This document shows, piece by piece, positions 51,090 through 61,580 of a DNA stretch of 64,000 bases. Below the pieces are notes generated by a model. The model was not told where the DNA came from. It ran no database searches and worked only from the letters and a program-made list of their open reading frames with translations. Both the position numbers and the translations under genes were made by a program. The stretch lies in assembly GCA_026874595.1 (NCBI GenBank), contig CM049314.1, positions 57,024,300 through 57,088,299 on the forward strand, written 5' to 3'. Position 1 is the stretch's first letter. Each line of letters starts with the position of its first letter. The stretch comes from Sipunculus nudus (Eukaryota > Annelida > Sipuncula > Golfingiida > Sipunculidae).

Positions 51090-53689
51090 AACTTATAATT
51101 ATGCTCTTATGAATATAACTATGAGTTGGGCTGGTTCTGCCATCAAGCCTTTAACTATGTCACTCTGAATCAGACTGAGTCTGACCCATGAAGATCTATG
51201 AAAAGACAAATTTTTCACCCTCAGATACTGGATATCAGGATGTCTCCCATGGAGCTATAGACTTCAAATTTTGCAGTTTGATGCTTAAGAGAACTTCTCA
51301 TAGGCCTCCTGGTATGAGGTCATTGTTATCTTATTGAATGAAAAAAAGAACATATTTTATTTCCACTGATCATACAAACTTCTAATTTTGCATCATGACA
51401 GTTTTACATCAGGTACTTTTGTTAGGAATGGCCATGGCCAGGGGGTCCATTGTTTTTCCTGTGATGTTAGATAAAATAAAAATCCCAATATATAAATTGT
51501 ATTACATAGTGGTCATATAGAGTTAAACTTGTGTGACATAGTTATTCAATCTGACAAAACCTGTATGGATGTCACACAGAGACAATGTCCGTAATCAGTT
51601 GAGAATTTCCCATGTGATGTGAGGAGTTAGCTTGGTCTGTTTTACCTATAAAGCCGTCTAGCCAGTGATATTTATGTATGTACCTGGCACCAGCTGCCCA
51701 GACGTTCCTATCAGGCTGTGTCATTTATCATTGTCTCAGTACTGACTTATATATTTTGACTGGTTGTATTGTCCTAAAAGCTTGAGTACATCCCTAAAAC
51801 TCACTGACTTTCTTAAGTTGAGTCACTCTAGATTTATTTATTATTGCACAGTAAAGTTATCTATTATTACATAGTTCTATCTCTTTGTATGCACATATAT
51901 ATTTATATCTGATTTATGAATGGTTTATATGATAAATATTGAAACAGTTATGCATAAAAACTTGATTTATGAATAGTTTATATATATTGATACAGTTATA
52001 CAATATTTCTCAAATGACTCTCATGTTCATTGTCTTAAACTTGCATATTTCATCACTGAATGTGTAACTTGATGTCAAAGAGTCCATTGGAGAAGTTTTA
52101 TCTCTCCTTGTTTTTCACCTTCTGGTTCAGTCTTCCTCTCTTCAACCAGCCCTTTCAAATGAAACACTAAGTTTGATTTTAGCACTTTACTAAAGCTCTC
52201 GCATGACTTGAAAAAGCAAGTCTATCTTGGCAGCTATCTAAACGACAATGTACAGTTATATACCTAATTAATATTCATAACCTAAAGTGTAACTCTATAT
52301 CACAGAAATATGTTTGAGAGCATTATAATAGTTTTAAAATACAGAATCAAAACCAAAACACATTTAACAGTAAATCTTCAATAAAAAACAAAATTCCCTG
52401 TGTTTTGCCTTGAAGAAAAATATAAATTCCAGGGATAAATTCCAGTTAGCATAAATTCAGTGCTGTTGTAATGAACATGACAAAAAAAAGACTAAATATT
52501 TTTTCCACATTCTTTTAGAAATGTCATCTCAGTCAATTAAAAGGATACCCTGTTTGGGCAAGAGAAAAAGGACATGACAGGCTGAAAGCTTTCTCTACTG
52601 AGCATATTCAATCCTCTTGTTTTTCATGATATTAAACATTTCCCCCAAATTCTCTGACTTTTCCCTGCCAAGAAAAAGGGGAAGCATTTTCTATTTCTTC
52701 TAGGTTTTCTGAATGTCTCTGGACCATGCTTCCTTTGTGTTTATGATTAATTATACATTTGGATATGGGGGTCACACTTTCCGGTGCCTAGAAGCCTAAA
52801 CCTATACAACGGAATAGTTTTTGTATGTGCTTTACTCATTTGGAAAAAGTGTTGCACTTTCAAAAAGTTTATTCTTTTGAGTTTTCAATTATCTAGATCA
52901 AGCAACCGCTCCACACGGTTAAGAAATTGGTAGAAAATGCAAATGAAGTATGTGTGGATGAAGTCACATTGCAGAAGGATTGTAGAGCAGAATTTATGGT
53001 TGTTCTTTCTAGGTTCTTTGTGCATTTTCAAAGGTCAATTGCTTCAGTAACAATTACATTGATCAAATAAATGGGTGTGGGCATTAAAAAGTCAGGAAGT
53101 GACAGGGGAAGTTGTTTCCATGTACTTTGGATGATAGACATACCTCTTTTTTATGTTGTGTAATCAAGTCAGTTAACATTACAGTGAGCTGAATTACAGC
53201 TCAGTTTTTAAAATTTTTATATAGATGCCCAAGGAAAGTTTATGTTTTAAAGTTTCCTAGTTTTCTGTGGCCTGACAGCAGCCTTATAAGGATCCTCTGC
53301 CTACTGTTTGTGTACACATGAATATCAAGGGAACACAGTCTTAAACTATTAGGGAACTTATTCTTTTGTAATATGTTTTGAATATTTAATAAATAAATTG
53401 GATATGTATTCTTGTGATTGTCACATTTCTGATTATCATCCCATAAATAATATGTAATACAGTGATCCATTGGTCTGTAAAACTTTTTTAATTTTCACTC
53501 AGTGTAATCACTTCAAAAACTATTTTAATTTTCACTCAGTGTAATCACTTCAATTAAAAGTAATGTATCCGTCTGAACAACATATTTATTTTTATAATTT
53601 TATCTGTCTTATAAACAAATTGTAGTCTGATTTTCATCCTTTCTCTATATCAGTATGTGATCAAGCTTTCATTTTTCTATGAACTATGT
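51090..53689. other. Unassigned AT-rich intronic sequence
   Basis: A 30-bp stretch TTTTAATTTTCACTCAGTGT and following bases is directly repeated at about 53486 and 53524. No gene was recognised. Confidence 0.45.
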
Positions 53690-53980
53690 AAATATTGCTT
53701 ACCATATTGCAGAACAGGTATGCCAGAGGTGACCACTTTTAATGTAAAGTGCTGCTGAACAAGTTGTTCTGTTGATGCTCTATAAATTAAAAACGTTAGT
53801 ATATTTGAACCCCGCCACCATCCTACAATTGCGACCACCCCACAATTGTGACCACTTTTCATTGTCCCAGATATATGATCCAGGTAACTTAGAATTTCAC
53901 AAATAAGACCTCCCCCCTAATGACGACTACTTTGTGTCAGTCCCCAGGGTGGTTGTATCTGTGGGGTTCCACTGTATTAC
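53690..53980. repeat. Dispersed repeat ending GGGGTTCCACTGTA
   Basis: GACCACCCCACAATTGTGACC and GTGGGGTTCCACTGTA are typical of small inverted-repeat DNA elements common in invertebrates. The left boundary is not resolved. Confidence 0.4.
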
Positions 53981-53996
53981 TATAACAGTTACTGTT

Positions 53997-54360
53997 CCCC
54001 GCTTCCGCAGAACTGGGGTCATTGATTTGGGTTTGTCTGTCAGGATTTTGTTTCCGTGTGATAAATTTCCTAAATATTATCCAATTTCATTCAAATTTTG
54101 GTCAGTGATTGCTCCTATGCATACCTTGGTTGGGATTCGTTTTGGAGTGTCTGAAAAATTATCATCAGCTCCAAAACAAACAAAAAGTTTCCCTTTTGAT
54201 CCTTATTCACAAAAAAAATTTATGACGTGTAGAGACATCTTGAGAGGACAATGAAAACTAACACACAGGCACTATGACATGTTGAGACATCTTCAGGGGA
54301 AAATAAAAACTAAAACATAATGAGAAGGCAAAAGGGGCAAAACAAGAGGCGGAAGCGGGG
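53997..54360. mobile_element. Small element with CCCCGCTTCCGC inverted ends
   Basis: CCCCGCTTCCGC at 53997-54008 is perfectly inverted as GCGGAAGCGGGG at 54349-54360. GACATCTTGAGAGGACAATG and GACATCTTCAGGGGAAAATA inside form a short tandem repeat. It ends 200 bp before the CASK exon. Confidence 0.6.
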
Positions 54361-54559
54361 CGGACATTAATTCCACGAATTGGCTTGTTATGTTCCATAT
54401 TTAACAGTTTCTTGCCAGTTTTACATATTCTGTGTTAAAAGCTGGTACATTTTAAATAATGAATTGTGTAAAGTGCAGATTATTTATTAAATATTGCATA
54501 TGTCTAATAAGTTTATCATATTTTGGTATCTTCAAATGATTTGTTGTATGTTCTTACAG

Positions 54560-54672
54560 AGGGCCATTTAGTGTTGTAAGGAGATGTGTACACAGAGAAA
54601 CTGCTCAGCATTTTGCTGTCAAAATTGTGGATGTGGCCAAGTTTACCTCTAGTCCAGGTCTCAGCACAGATG
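54560..54672 (+). CDS. CASK: CASK exon 2 (partial CaM-kinase-like domain)
   Basis: This is an internal exon of the membrane-associated guanylate kinase CASK (Caki/LIN-2), a synaptic and junctional scaffold with an N-terminal CaMK-like domain. It is preceded by a pyrimidine-rich tract ending TTCTTACAG (54551-54559) and followed by GTAAGT at 54673. The exon is 113 bp, entering in phase 2 and leaving in phase 1. It reads GPFSVVRRC at its start, then an HRET segment, then [19 protein letters not shown]. This matches mammalian CASK residues about 21-57. It contains most of the glycine-rich loop and the beta3 ATP-binding lysine of the AVK motif (Lys41 in human). The [13 protein letters not shown] stretch separates it from CaMKII, which shares only GxFSVVRRC. 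CASK binds ATP through this domain and has unusual, Mg2+-inhibited kinase activity. The first codon is completed by the upstream exon, probably giving Lys. Exons 1 and 3 were not seen. Identification is by recall of the family and is strong. Confidence 0.96.
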
Positions 54673-54739
54673 GTAAGTCCAGCATTTCCAAAACAATTTA
54701 CAAATGACCTCATAGGTGTTTCACACACCTTAACCTGGG

Positions 54740-55065
54740 GCTGTGCTAATGAATTGATTATATTGATGATAGGTTGTTTATTCCAGAACCAACTGCATTT
54801 CATGTATAATTGATCACAAAAGATTATATATGCACATCCAAAGAAGTCATATCATACAGGTGAAATATTCTAAGTTTGTCAGAGATATTTAAGTAAGACT
54901 GGGAACAAAACAGCAAACAGTATAAAAACTTAACCTTGTGCAACAAATGAGTGTCAACAATCCGGCCATTACCTTGACCTATCAGTGTGATGTTCCAGTT
55001 TGACTGAATTTACTCTGTCAATAATTTAGGTATGATTCTGTTCAGCAGATTTCATGGTAAAAAAG
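54740..55065 (+). repeat. Interspersed repeat copy, family shared with 29821-30175
   Basis: Aligned with 29821-30175 as described there. It begins about 70 bp after the CASK exon 2 donor and ends before an 18-G tract at 55083-55100. Confidence 0.75.
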
Positions 55066-55082
55066 ATTGTGCATTTAAATTT

Positions 55083-55100
55083 GGGGGGGGGGGGGGGGGG
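55083..55100. repeat. 18-G homopolymer
   Basis: Uninterrupted run of eighteen G. Confidence 0.95.
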
Positions 55101-55271
55101 TCAGATCACTTTGCTTCAGGTAAAAAAAGTAGTATAGGTAGTAAAGGAACCCTGCATTTATATGCAAGGAAAAAATATTCTGAGGCACTTTCAGCTTTTA
55201 TGTTGTTTCAGCAGTGAAAATGTAACTTCTGTATAAATGCATCTGTATTTGCTTACCAGAGTTAATGTGTA

Positions 55272-56692
55272 TGTCAAGGCCCAGATTGCGATCTGGATGG
55301 ATCTTAGATCTGTCCAGCCCAAATTGCAATCGCAGTTCAGGCTGGCCCAAATTGCGATCGCAATCCAGGCTGGCCAGATCTTAAATCTGAAGCATTTTCA
55401 ATAATGGCATAATAAAAGTAGCATAAAAATGCTGTGCAATTGCCAGACCTATGGAAATAAGAGTGGATCTGAAATACTGTTTATTCATGTTACAAGGGGT
55501 TGCACTTGGTATACAAGGTATCAACACTTTGTATACAAGGTATCAAACAGTATCTCAATGATTTGAGTTTGAAATATGACTTCTGTCATTAAAGATCATG
55601 AAATGGCCTATAACCCTTCTAGAGTATGTTACAAAATTGGGTCACTTTGTTGCTTGTAACCCAGTGATTGTATATTATCCAATGCACTCATAAAATTACA
55701 TGGTTATGCTCTTATTATGTTTTTTTTCATGTTTATAGTAGATAAATTTTGTGAAAGGTATTATAAAAACATGAATCAAAGAACACAACAATTCATATTT
55801 TAATATAGCTTGCTATAGTTATGAATCATATCAATCAGTTTATTTAAGCATATGAAAAGATCACAGGATTCCAGGCACCATGAATAGGTAACTAATTAAT
55901 CAGACGAAATCCAATAATGAGTCAAACAGAACAACTTCTGGTAACGAATATATATAATACATACAATTAAGGTTTATAAAAATATTGAATTTTTAAAAGA
56001 TACATGATGGATGAAAGTATAATATTTAGATGATAGCCTCAAGGTTAATTTCAAAATAATTACTTGGGATTGCATGATGACTTACATGGGCTTTGCATTT
56101 TAGCAACTGCCTAAAATTGTTTCTTTTTTTTTTTACCTTTTTCAACAAGCAGCATTTTTTGCATGAACCTATTTGTATTAGGCCTATAATTGTATTTTAT
56201 ATGGAGAAATTGTACCATGCAAAACTAAATAAGTTGGTGAAACATCCCATGTTTCACTCCTGTGATAGGAAGGAGTGAAAAGTACCTTTTTCAACAAGCA
56301 GCATTTTTTGCATGAACCTATTTGTATTAGGCCTATAAATGTATTTATTATGGGGAAATGGTCTCATGCAATACCAAATAAGTTGGTAAAACATCCAATG
56401 TTTAACTCCTGTGATAGTAAAAGCATGGATCCCAATATGGGCTGGTCAAGTTTAGGATTGTTATCTAGGCTGGACAGATCTAAGATCTGTCCAGCCAAGG
56501 TTGTGATCCTGAAGCAAGAAAGACAGGATCACAATCTGGCCGGACTAAACTGCGATCGCAAACTTGGCTGGACAGATCTTAGATCTGGCCAGCCCGAAAT
56601 GCAATCGCAGTTTGGGCAGGCCTGAACTGAGATCACAATTTGGGCTGGACAGATCTAAGATCCGTCCAGTTCGCAATCTGGGCCTTGACATA
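55272..56692. mobile_element. Long-TIR GATC-palindrome element, copy 3 (1421 bp, left arm truncated)
   Basis: It starts TGTCAAGGCCCAGATTGCGA at 55272. The left arm breaks off near 55389 after about 118 bp; the right arm runs 56343-56692 and ends GGGCCTTGACA. The interior matches copy 2 (GATCACAGGATTCCAGGCAC, then CAGACGAAATCCAATAATGA). The module with CAACAAGCAGCATTTTTTGC and CACTCCTGTGAT is duplicated (about 56147 and 56290). It lies 600 bp downstream of CASK exon 2. Confidence 0.85.
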
Positions 56693-57724
56693 TACAAATG
56701 TATATCAGCTGTATATTTAAGGAGATGTAAAACACTAATGTGTAAAGTAACCTCCTCCTCGAGTTTACCTTGGCAGCATCACCTGGACAGATGAAGAAAT
56801 CTAATATATTTTGTATTACTGTGGGTATGTGAAGTCTGCAGACTGTAATATAAAGATGGGTTTCACAGGTGTGAGTTTGAATTGTTATGTGACTTGTGGC
56901 CTGTCTGAGTGGCAAACTTCATCTGACATAGTGCAAATATGGTGATGTCACAAATGGTGCGGTACATTCATCAGTATGACCCTGGCGTGATCGAGGGCAC
57001 CCCAGTTGACCACAAATATGTTCAAATTCAGGGAAATTGTAAGAGCAGATATGGTCAGTCTGGCCTCCTAGACTCCCGGGGGAATATATTTATTGAGGTA
57101 AAAAGGAATTTTTCTTCGGCTGATCAGGTACATCCATTATTTCTCCATCCGCACATCCCAGAAATAGGTTTCCAACAGCCTGACAGCAGGTACAGATAGT
57201 ATAGCATGTCATGTTGGTCTTTGCTTTATAAATGGTCCTGTATATTAAATTACCCCTTTAAAATTTTCAGTCCATGTTTATTGCAACAACCCTGAATATT
57301 AAAGAGGAAAATGCATTTTTTAAAGATACTCTCACTCTCTATAATCAAAGCAAATCATTTTTTTATATTATGAATGTTTGGTAAATTATAAGTTCAGGAA
57401 ATAGAAATAAAATCTGCAGTAGGGGTCGTAAAAATTCAGTAAAAAATTTATTGAAAATATAAATTTTGTAAATTAGCATTGTGCCTTTTTGTTCAAATCT
57501 GTCACTGTTTAAATGGTATTTGAAGTAAATGTGTGGTCAAAATTATGTTTCTTTAAATATGAATGGAGATTATGTTGTGAAAACTTTTCAGCCTTTATAA
57601 AATGTAGCCTGCTGTAATTAATTACATCAGTGTCAGATGAAGGGGATCCAGTATCCTACTGTAATTAGGGGATTTGGTGATTGCCCCAGAAAAGCATTAT
57701 TCTGGTCATTGCCCCAATAAAACA
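56693..57724. other. Unassigned intron with an exon-like stretch at 56930-57090
   Basis: The frame at 56939-57199 contains RYIHQYDPGVIEGTPVDHKY with varied, GC-ending codons, and GAG|GTAAAA resembles a donor at about 57098. A convincing acceptor and a family match are lacking, so I leave it unassigned. Confidence 0.3.
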
Positions 57725-57950
57725 TTATTCTGGCCTAAACTTTGTTGATACGTGTCCCCCCTAAACCAGACTGTAAATAGATTCTCACCTGGAAGCTGTT
57801 CTTGCAGTTAATTTCCCATCACATCCCTGTGTCCTTGTTGTACCCTGACAGGTTTAATTCTCTCAATTTCTCAAAACTGCCAATGGGAGCTGCCATTTTG
57901 AGTACACACTAAAACCTGGATGTCACAGGTCGCATTTCAAAATAATGGAT
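57725..57950 (+). repeat. Interspersed repeat copy (family of 27060-27290)
   Basis: It starts GGCCTAAACTTTGTTGATAC and ends near TCACAGGTCGCATTTC, and aligns through most of its length with 27060-27290. Confidence 0.65.
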
Positions 57951-59549
57951 TTTTTTTTCTGCTAGTAGGGTTAATGATGCTTTATTTAGTAGGTAGGAAC
58001 AAGTCTAGTTTATAATTTTGAAAATCACAGGTCACACTCCTCCTTACCCATAGATCTCATCTTTTTAGAACAGATGCCTTTGGGTATACCAGGGTCATAA
58101 CCCCAAAGCAAATATTTAGCTGAGATGGACATACTGAAAAATACAGGTTTATGACAGCTTGTCTAAATATTTGATGTACTGCTATTGACATGCAGTACCA
58201 GGAAGTTGTGGAGACCGGAGTAGGTCATAAACCCAGGCTTTGGTCAGATCAGCACACACTTGCAGGTGTTGTGAGACTTTACATGTCAAGCATCAATATA
58301 GACTTGTCCTCAGTTAGAAAACAACACCACTGTAAAGCGTTTTTATGTCTCATTGAAAAATTTGGCAGGAATATTGCCAGAAATTACCAAAGATGTCTAA
58401 ATCCAGGGGGAGAATGTGAAATATTTAAATATGAGCAGGTGAACCAATACGACAAGCTTATTGCCGTAAACATGATTATAACTGTAGTATAAATTTTATC
58501 TTTTATCCTTATAATACAGGATTAATATTTTCTTGTAGTCATCACAGATTTCTACATTTGGCATTTAAGATAGCAACTATATATATGAATGCTGTAAATT
58601 TTCTTACTGTTGCAGGTTTTGTTTTGTAGACTTAAAAATGTCTTCCCTGGCCATTATTGTCCTCAGGTCTTAGTATATAAGCATTTAAGAGGCAACATGT
58701 TCTGTCAATAGAGAAATAAGTGATAATAGGAAAACTACTTTGAATATTGAAAATAAATGTAATACTTGCATTCGCAGTATACAGACAGATCATGAAGTCA
58801 CCTTACAGCTATCTATGGTTCGGTAGAAGTAATACCTTGGAAATCATGTTACAATTATAACAGTTTGAAGGACCTCTTTGGCTTTTATACTTATAGGTTA
58901 TAACACTAGTGGCTGCAAGGCAAGAAACCATCCCCAAATTTTAAAAAGTAACTCTCCTGTCTCACACAATTCTGAAAAATTCTGTTTGGGTAAAACAGCA
59001 GTTTTGAAAAGTACATGGTTAGACAATTTTCAACATTTACAAGTTTTTAGTTTTTAGTTAGTTTTAGTCAATACTTAAGAAATTCCACTGAATCAATACT
59101 GGGAATTCAATAGGAATACCAAAGTTCACGCTTATCTTGGTTAACCAGGCCCCAAACCACAAACTGTATCACTCACTTTCAGTCATTTCTGGTAGCCAGG
59201 CTGCAAGACATCCAAACTTAAGAACATGCTTCAAATGATTCTGCTTGTGAATTTCTATTAATTAATTTGTTGCAAGCATTCAATTTGCAGCATTAGAGCA
59301 GATGATTTTGACGAGGTGGCCTGGGATAAGATTAATCTGAGCAGGTGATGCAGAGCTATTAATTTCCGGTGATATTTCCACGAGACAATCAGATTTGAGG
59401 AATTTGCAAGCTTTCTTGATCAAGATCCATCAGACTCAAATTTCCTTCTCCATCAGGTAACCGTTAGTGACACCTCACGACTTTGTAATTAAAACCCACA
59501 GTCTTACAGACCTTACAAAACTAGCAGAACACTCAGTAGAGGGCATACA
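57951..59549. other. Unassigned intron; homeobox-site-rich stretch 59270-59460
   Basis: The 59270-59460 segment is repeat-free with many TAAT/ATTA and TGATTT/CAATCA motifs, possibly regulatory. The 100-codon frame at 58190-58492 has no recognised domain. Confidence 0.35.
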
Positions 59550-59985
59550 CCGGCTTCTATGGCTCAGGGGCAGAGCACATGACTAAGCCGGGAGATCGTG
59601 GGTTAGAATCACAGCCGAGGCAGTGAGGTTTTTCAAGGTTGGCCCCCATCGGGGTTTGAGCCCTCTGCAGGCTTAATGGGAAGGCTGTGCCCCACAGCAG
59701 TGTATCACCCACATACAAGTGTGTCTTTGGGGGGTTCCTCGGTGTTTTGACCCAGCAATAGGGATGATTACACCCCCAGGACCCGCAGGTATTGTAGACA
59801 ACGGGCCTGGGTTACACCAGGATACAATAATAAAAATGATAGGAAGTGAGTGCTACCGCCCTGTCTAGTAATCCCAAACCGAAATGGAAAATCTGCAGAT
59901 GTACCTACTTAGGTTAAGAATTAGATAAGTCAGCATTAAAATATGGAAGTGGTTACCTCCAGCAAAAAAAGTATTTAAAATAAAG
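59550..59985 (+). mobile_element. tRNA-derived SINE, second family
   Basis: The tRNA-like head has an A box TGGCTCAGGGGC (59560-59571) and a B-box-like GGTTAGAATC (59601-59610), a one-base departure from GGTTCGAATC. The body of about 350 bp ends CCTCCAGCAAAAAAAGTATT. A 5'-truncated relative is at 28843-29108. It differs in sequence from the SINE at 50845. Confidence 0.78.
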
Positions 59986-60054
59986 AGGGATGCCAGGCAA
60001 AAAGGTCCTACTGAATCTGTTTGGTTTCAGGATCGGCCTCTAAGTTTGACTGTG

Positions 60055-60200
60055 GCACTAATTGGGCCCTCTGATGTTACCAGCATCAGAGTGCATTCAC
60101 ATCTTGCATCGAGGACTGTACTGCTACACTTGATGAAGATGCAAATATTTTTGACAACACCTCATGGCCTTCTGATAGAGATGTCATGCTTATCCCTCCT
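60055..60200 (+). repeat. Dispersed repeat shared with 39720-39860
   Basis: Contains GATGAAGATGCAAATATTTT, then CCTCATGGCCT, as at 39815-39855, with moderate divergence. Confidence 0.45.
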
Positions 60201-60481
60201 TAAAATATTCAGTAATCTTTAAAATTATGAATGAAAGCCGTACTAACATCGTCCATCATTTTTTAAATGTACCTGTATGCTGTTCATGTATATTGCTGGG
60301 ACTTATTGGATAATTTGTTCATGAACAAGTATGATGTTGCTGCACAAAGGTGAAGCAATTTACTGTCGTTGGGACTGGGATTTAAGCGTTTAGTGGGGAA
60401 TAGCCTTATAGCCTGATTTTCTGGCTGTAAGAAAAGAATGTGTCATTCTCGTGCTGGATGCTGACTGGCTGAGGCGTTGGC

Positions 60482-60504
60482 GGGGGGGGGGGGGGGGGGG
60501 GGGG
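60482..60504. repeat. 23-G homopolymer
   Basis: The longest of the G/C tracts in the window, read directly. Confidence 0.95.
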
Positions 60505-61329
60505 TCGTTTGTGAGGCTATCAGCATCCAGTTCTGGACCAGGTTATCCTCATCCTCACTCAACAGACAGTGCAACCAACAGGCCATAGATCTTTCTTTTT
60601 TAAAGAAAAAAATTTGATAAAAAATCTTTAATTCAGGTTTGTTTGGAGCTCTTGAAAAGACAGAAAATTGGTATTTTAACAGATGTATAGTCTACATTTT
60701 AAGTGTCTGTAAACTTACCAGTTCTGTTCATGGCAGTAACAATCATCAATGAATTATAATGATTTTGAGCCTTTTACCAAGAATGTTTTAGATTTCATTA
60801 AACAGCTGTGCTTTATAAGCAAGTGGTGAATCAAACAGATTTGTACTTAATAAGGTCACCAAAATTTCAAGGATTTTATGGGTTAACAAACAGCCTCAGA
60901 GTTATAACCTTAAATTACGGAGGACATTATCAGAATGTGGCAAAAGGAGTTCATATGTGACCACACAATTTACAATGTGCAGACATTTAATTATTGTAGA
61001 TACAATCAAGCATGCCTGTCTTGTCACGGTAAAGCATTAAATTGAATATATGATGTGTCCGCTAATGAAGCAAGCCAGGTCCTTGTCATTAGACTGGTCT
61101 AAACTTAGCAGGCAAAGCAGTGTAACATTTGTGTGGTCACGTCAAGTTCCCCTTTCTCATTACACAGTGTGAAGCATTATTTTTTCTCAGCACTGTTTGA
61201 CTGTTAAGTACAGTAGCATTGTTTGACTCTCAGGAATCTAGAAAATACTGGTACTCCTGAAAGAGAGTTCATACCCCTACAAGTGTCGTTGTCACAAATC
61301 ACTGAATAATGAGGGTCAAGATAGCCTGA
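60505..61329. other. Unassigned intronic sequence
   Basis: No gene, RNA or repeat pair was recognised. Confidence 0.4.
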
Positions 61330-61580
61330 TCATTTAGAGATATTTTATGGACATTTAGAGATATTGTGTGAACTTATTAAAGATACTGTGTGGACATTTA
61401 GTGATATTGTGTGAGCTTATTAGAGATATGTGGATATTTAGAGATATTGTGTGGACATTCAGAGATATTGTGTGAACTTATTAGACATATTGTGTGGACA
61501 TATAAAGCTATTGTGTGGACCTTCCCAGATGTTGTGTGGACATTTTGAGATGTTGTCAGAACTTTTAGAGATATTGAGAT
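61330..61580 (+). repeat. Degenerate 20-22-bp tandem repeat
   Basis: About twelve imperfect units of the form GACATTTAGAGATATTGTGT, with substitutions and small indels (for example GAACTTATTAGAGATATTGT). Confidence 0.85.

Larger units (their letters stand above)
1..54559 (+). other. CASK: CASK intron 1 (3' part, over 54 kb)
   Basis: Everything upstream of the exon at 54560 is interpreted as intron, because that exon begins mid-domain and no start codon or first coding exon (N-terminal acidic segment plus the VIGK motif) is visible before it. The 3' splice site is 54558-54559. The intron is filled with transposon-derived repeats, minisatellites and low-complexity tracts, annotated separately. 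I saw no convincing nested gene on either strand. The first exon must lie upstream of the window, or be too short for me to recognise here. Confidence 0.85.

Noticed and set aside
54560-54672. CaMKII exon instead of CASK
   Set aside because: CaMKII shares GxFSVVRRC but not the [13 protein letters not shown] segment, which is characteristic of CASK.
59550-59625. Functional tRNA gene
   Set aside because: A- and B-box-like motifs are present, but the B box is altered, the acceptor and anticodon stems do not pair convincingly, and a SINE body follows. Called a SINE head.
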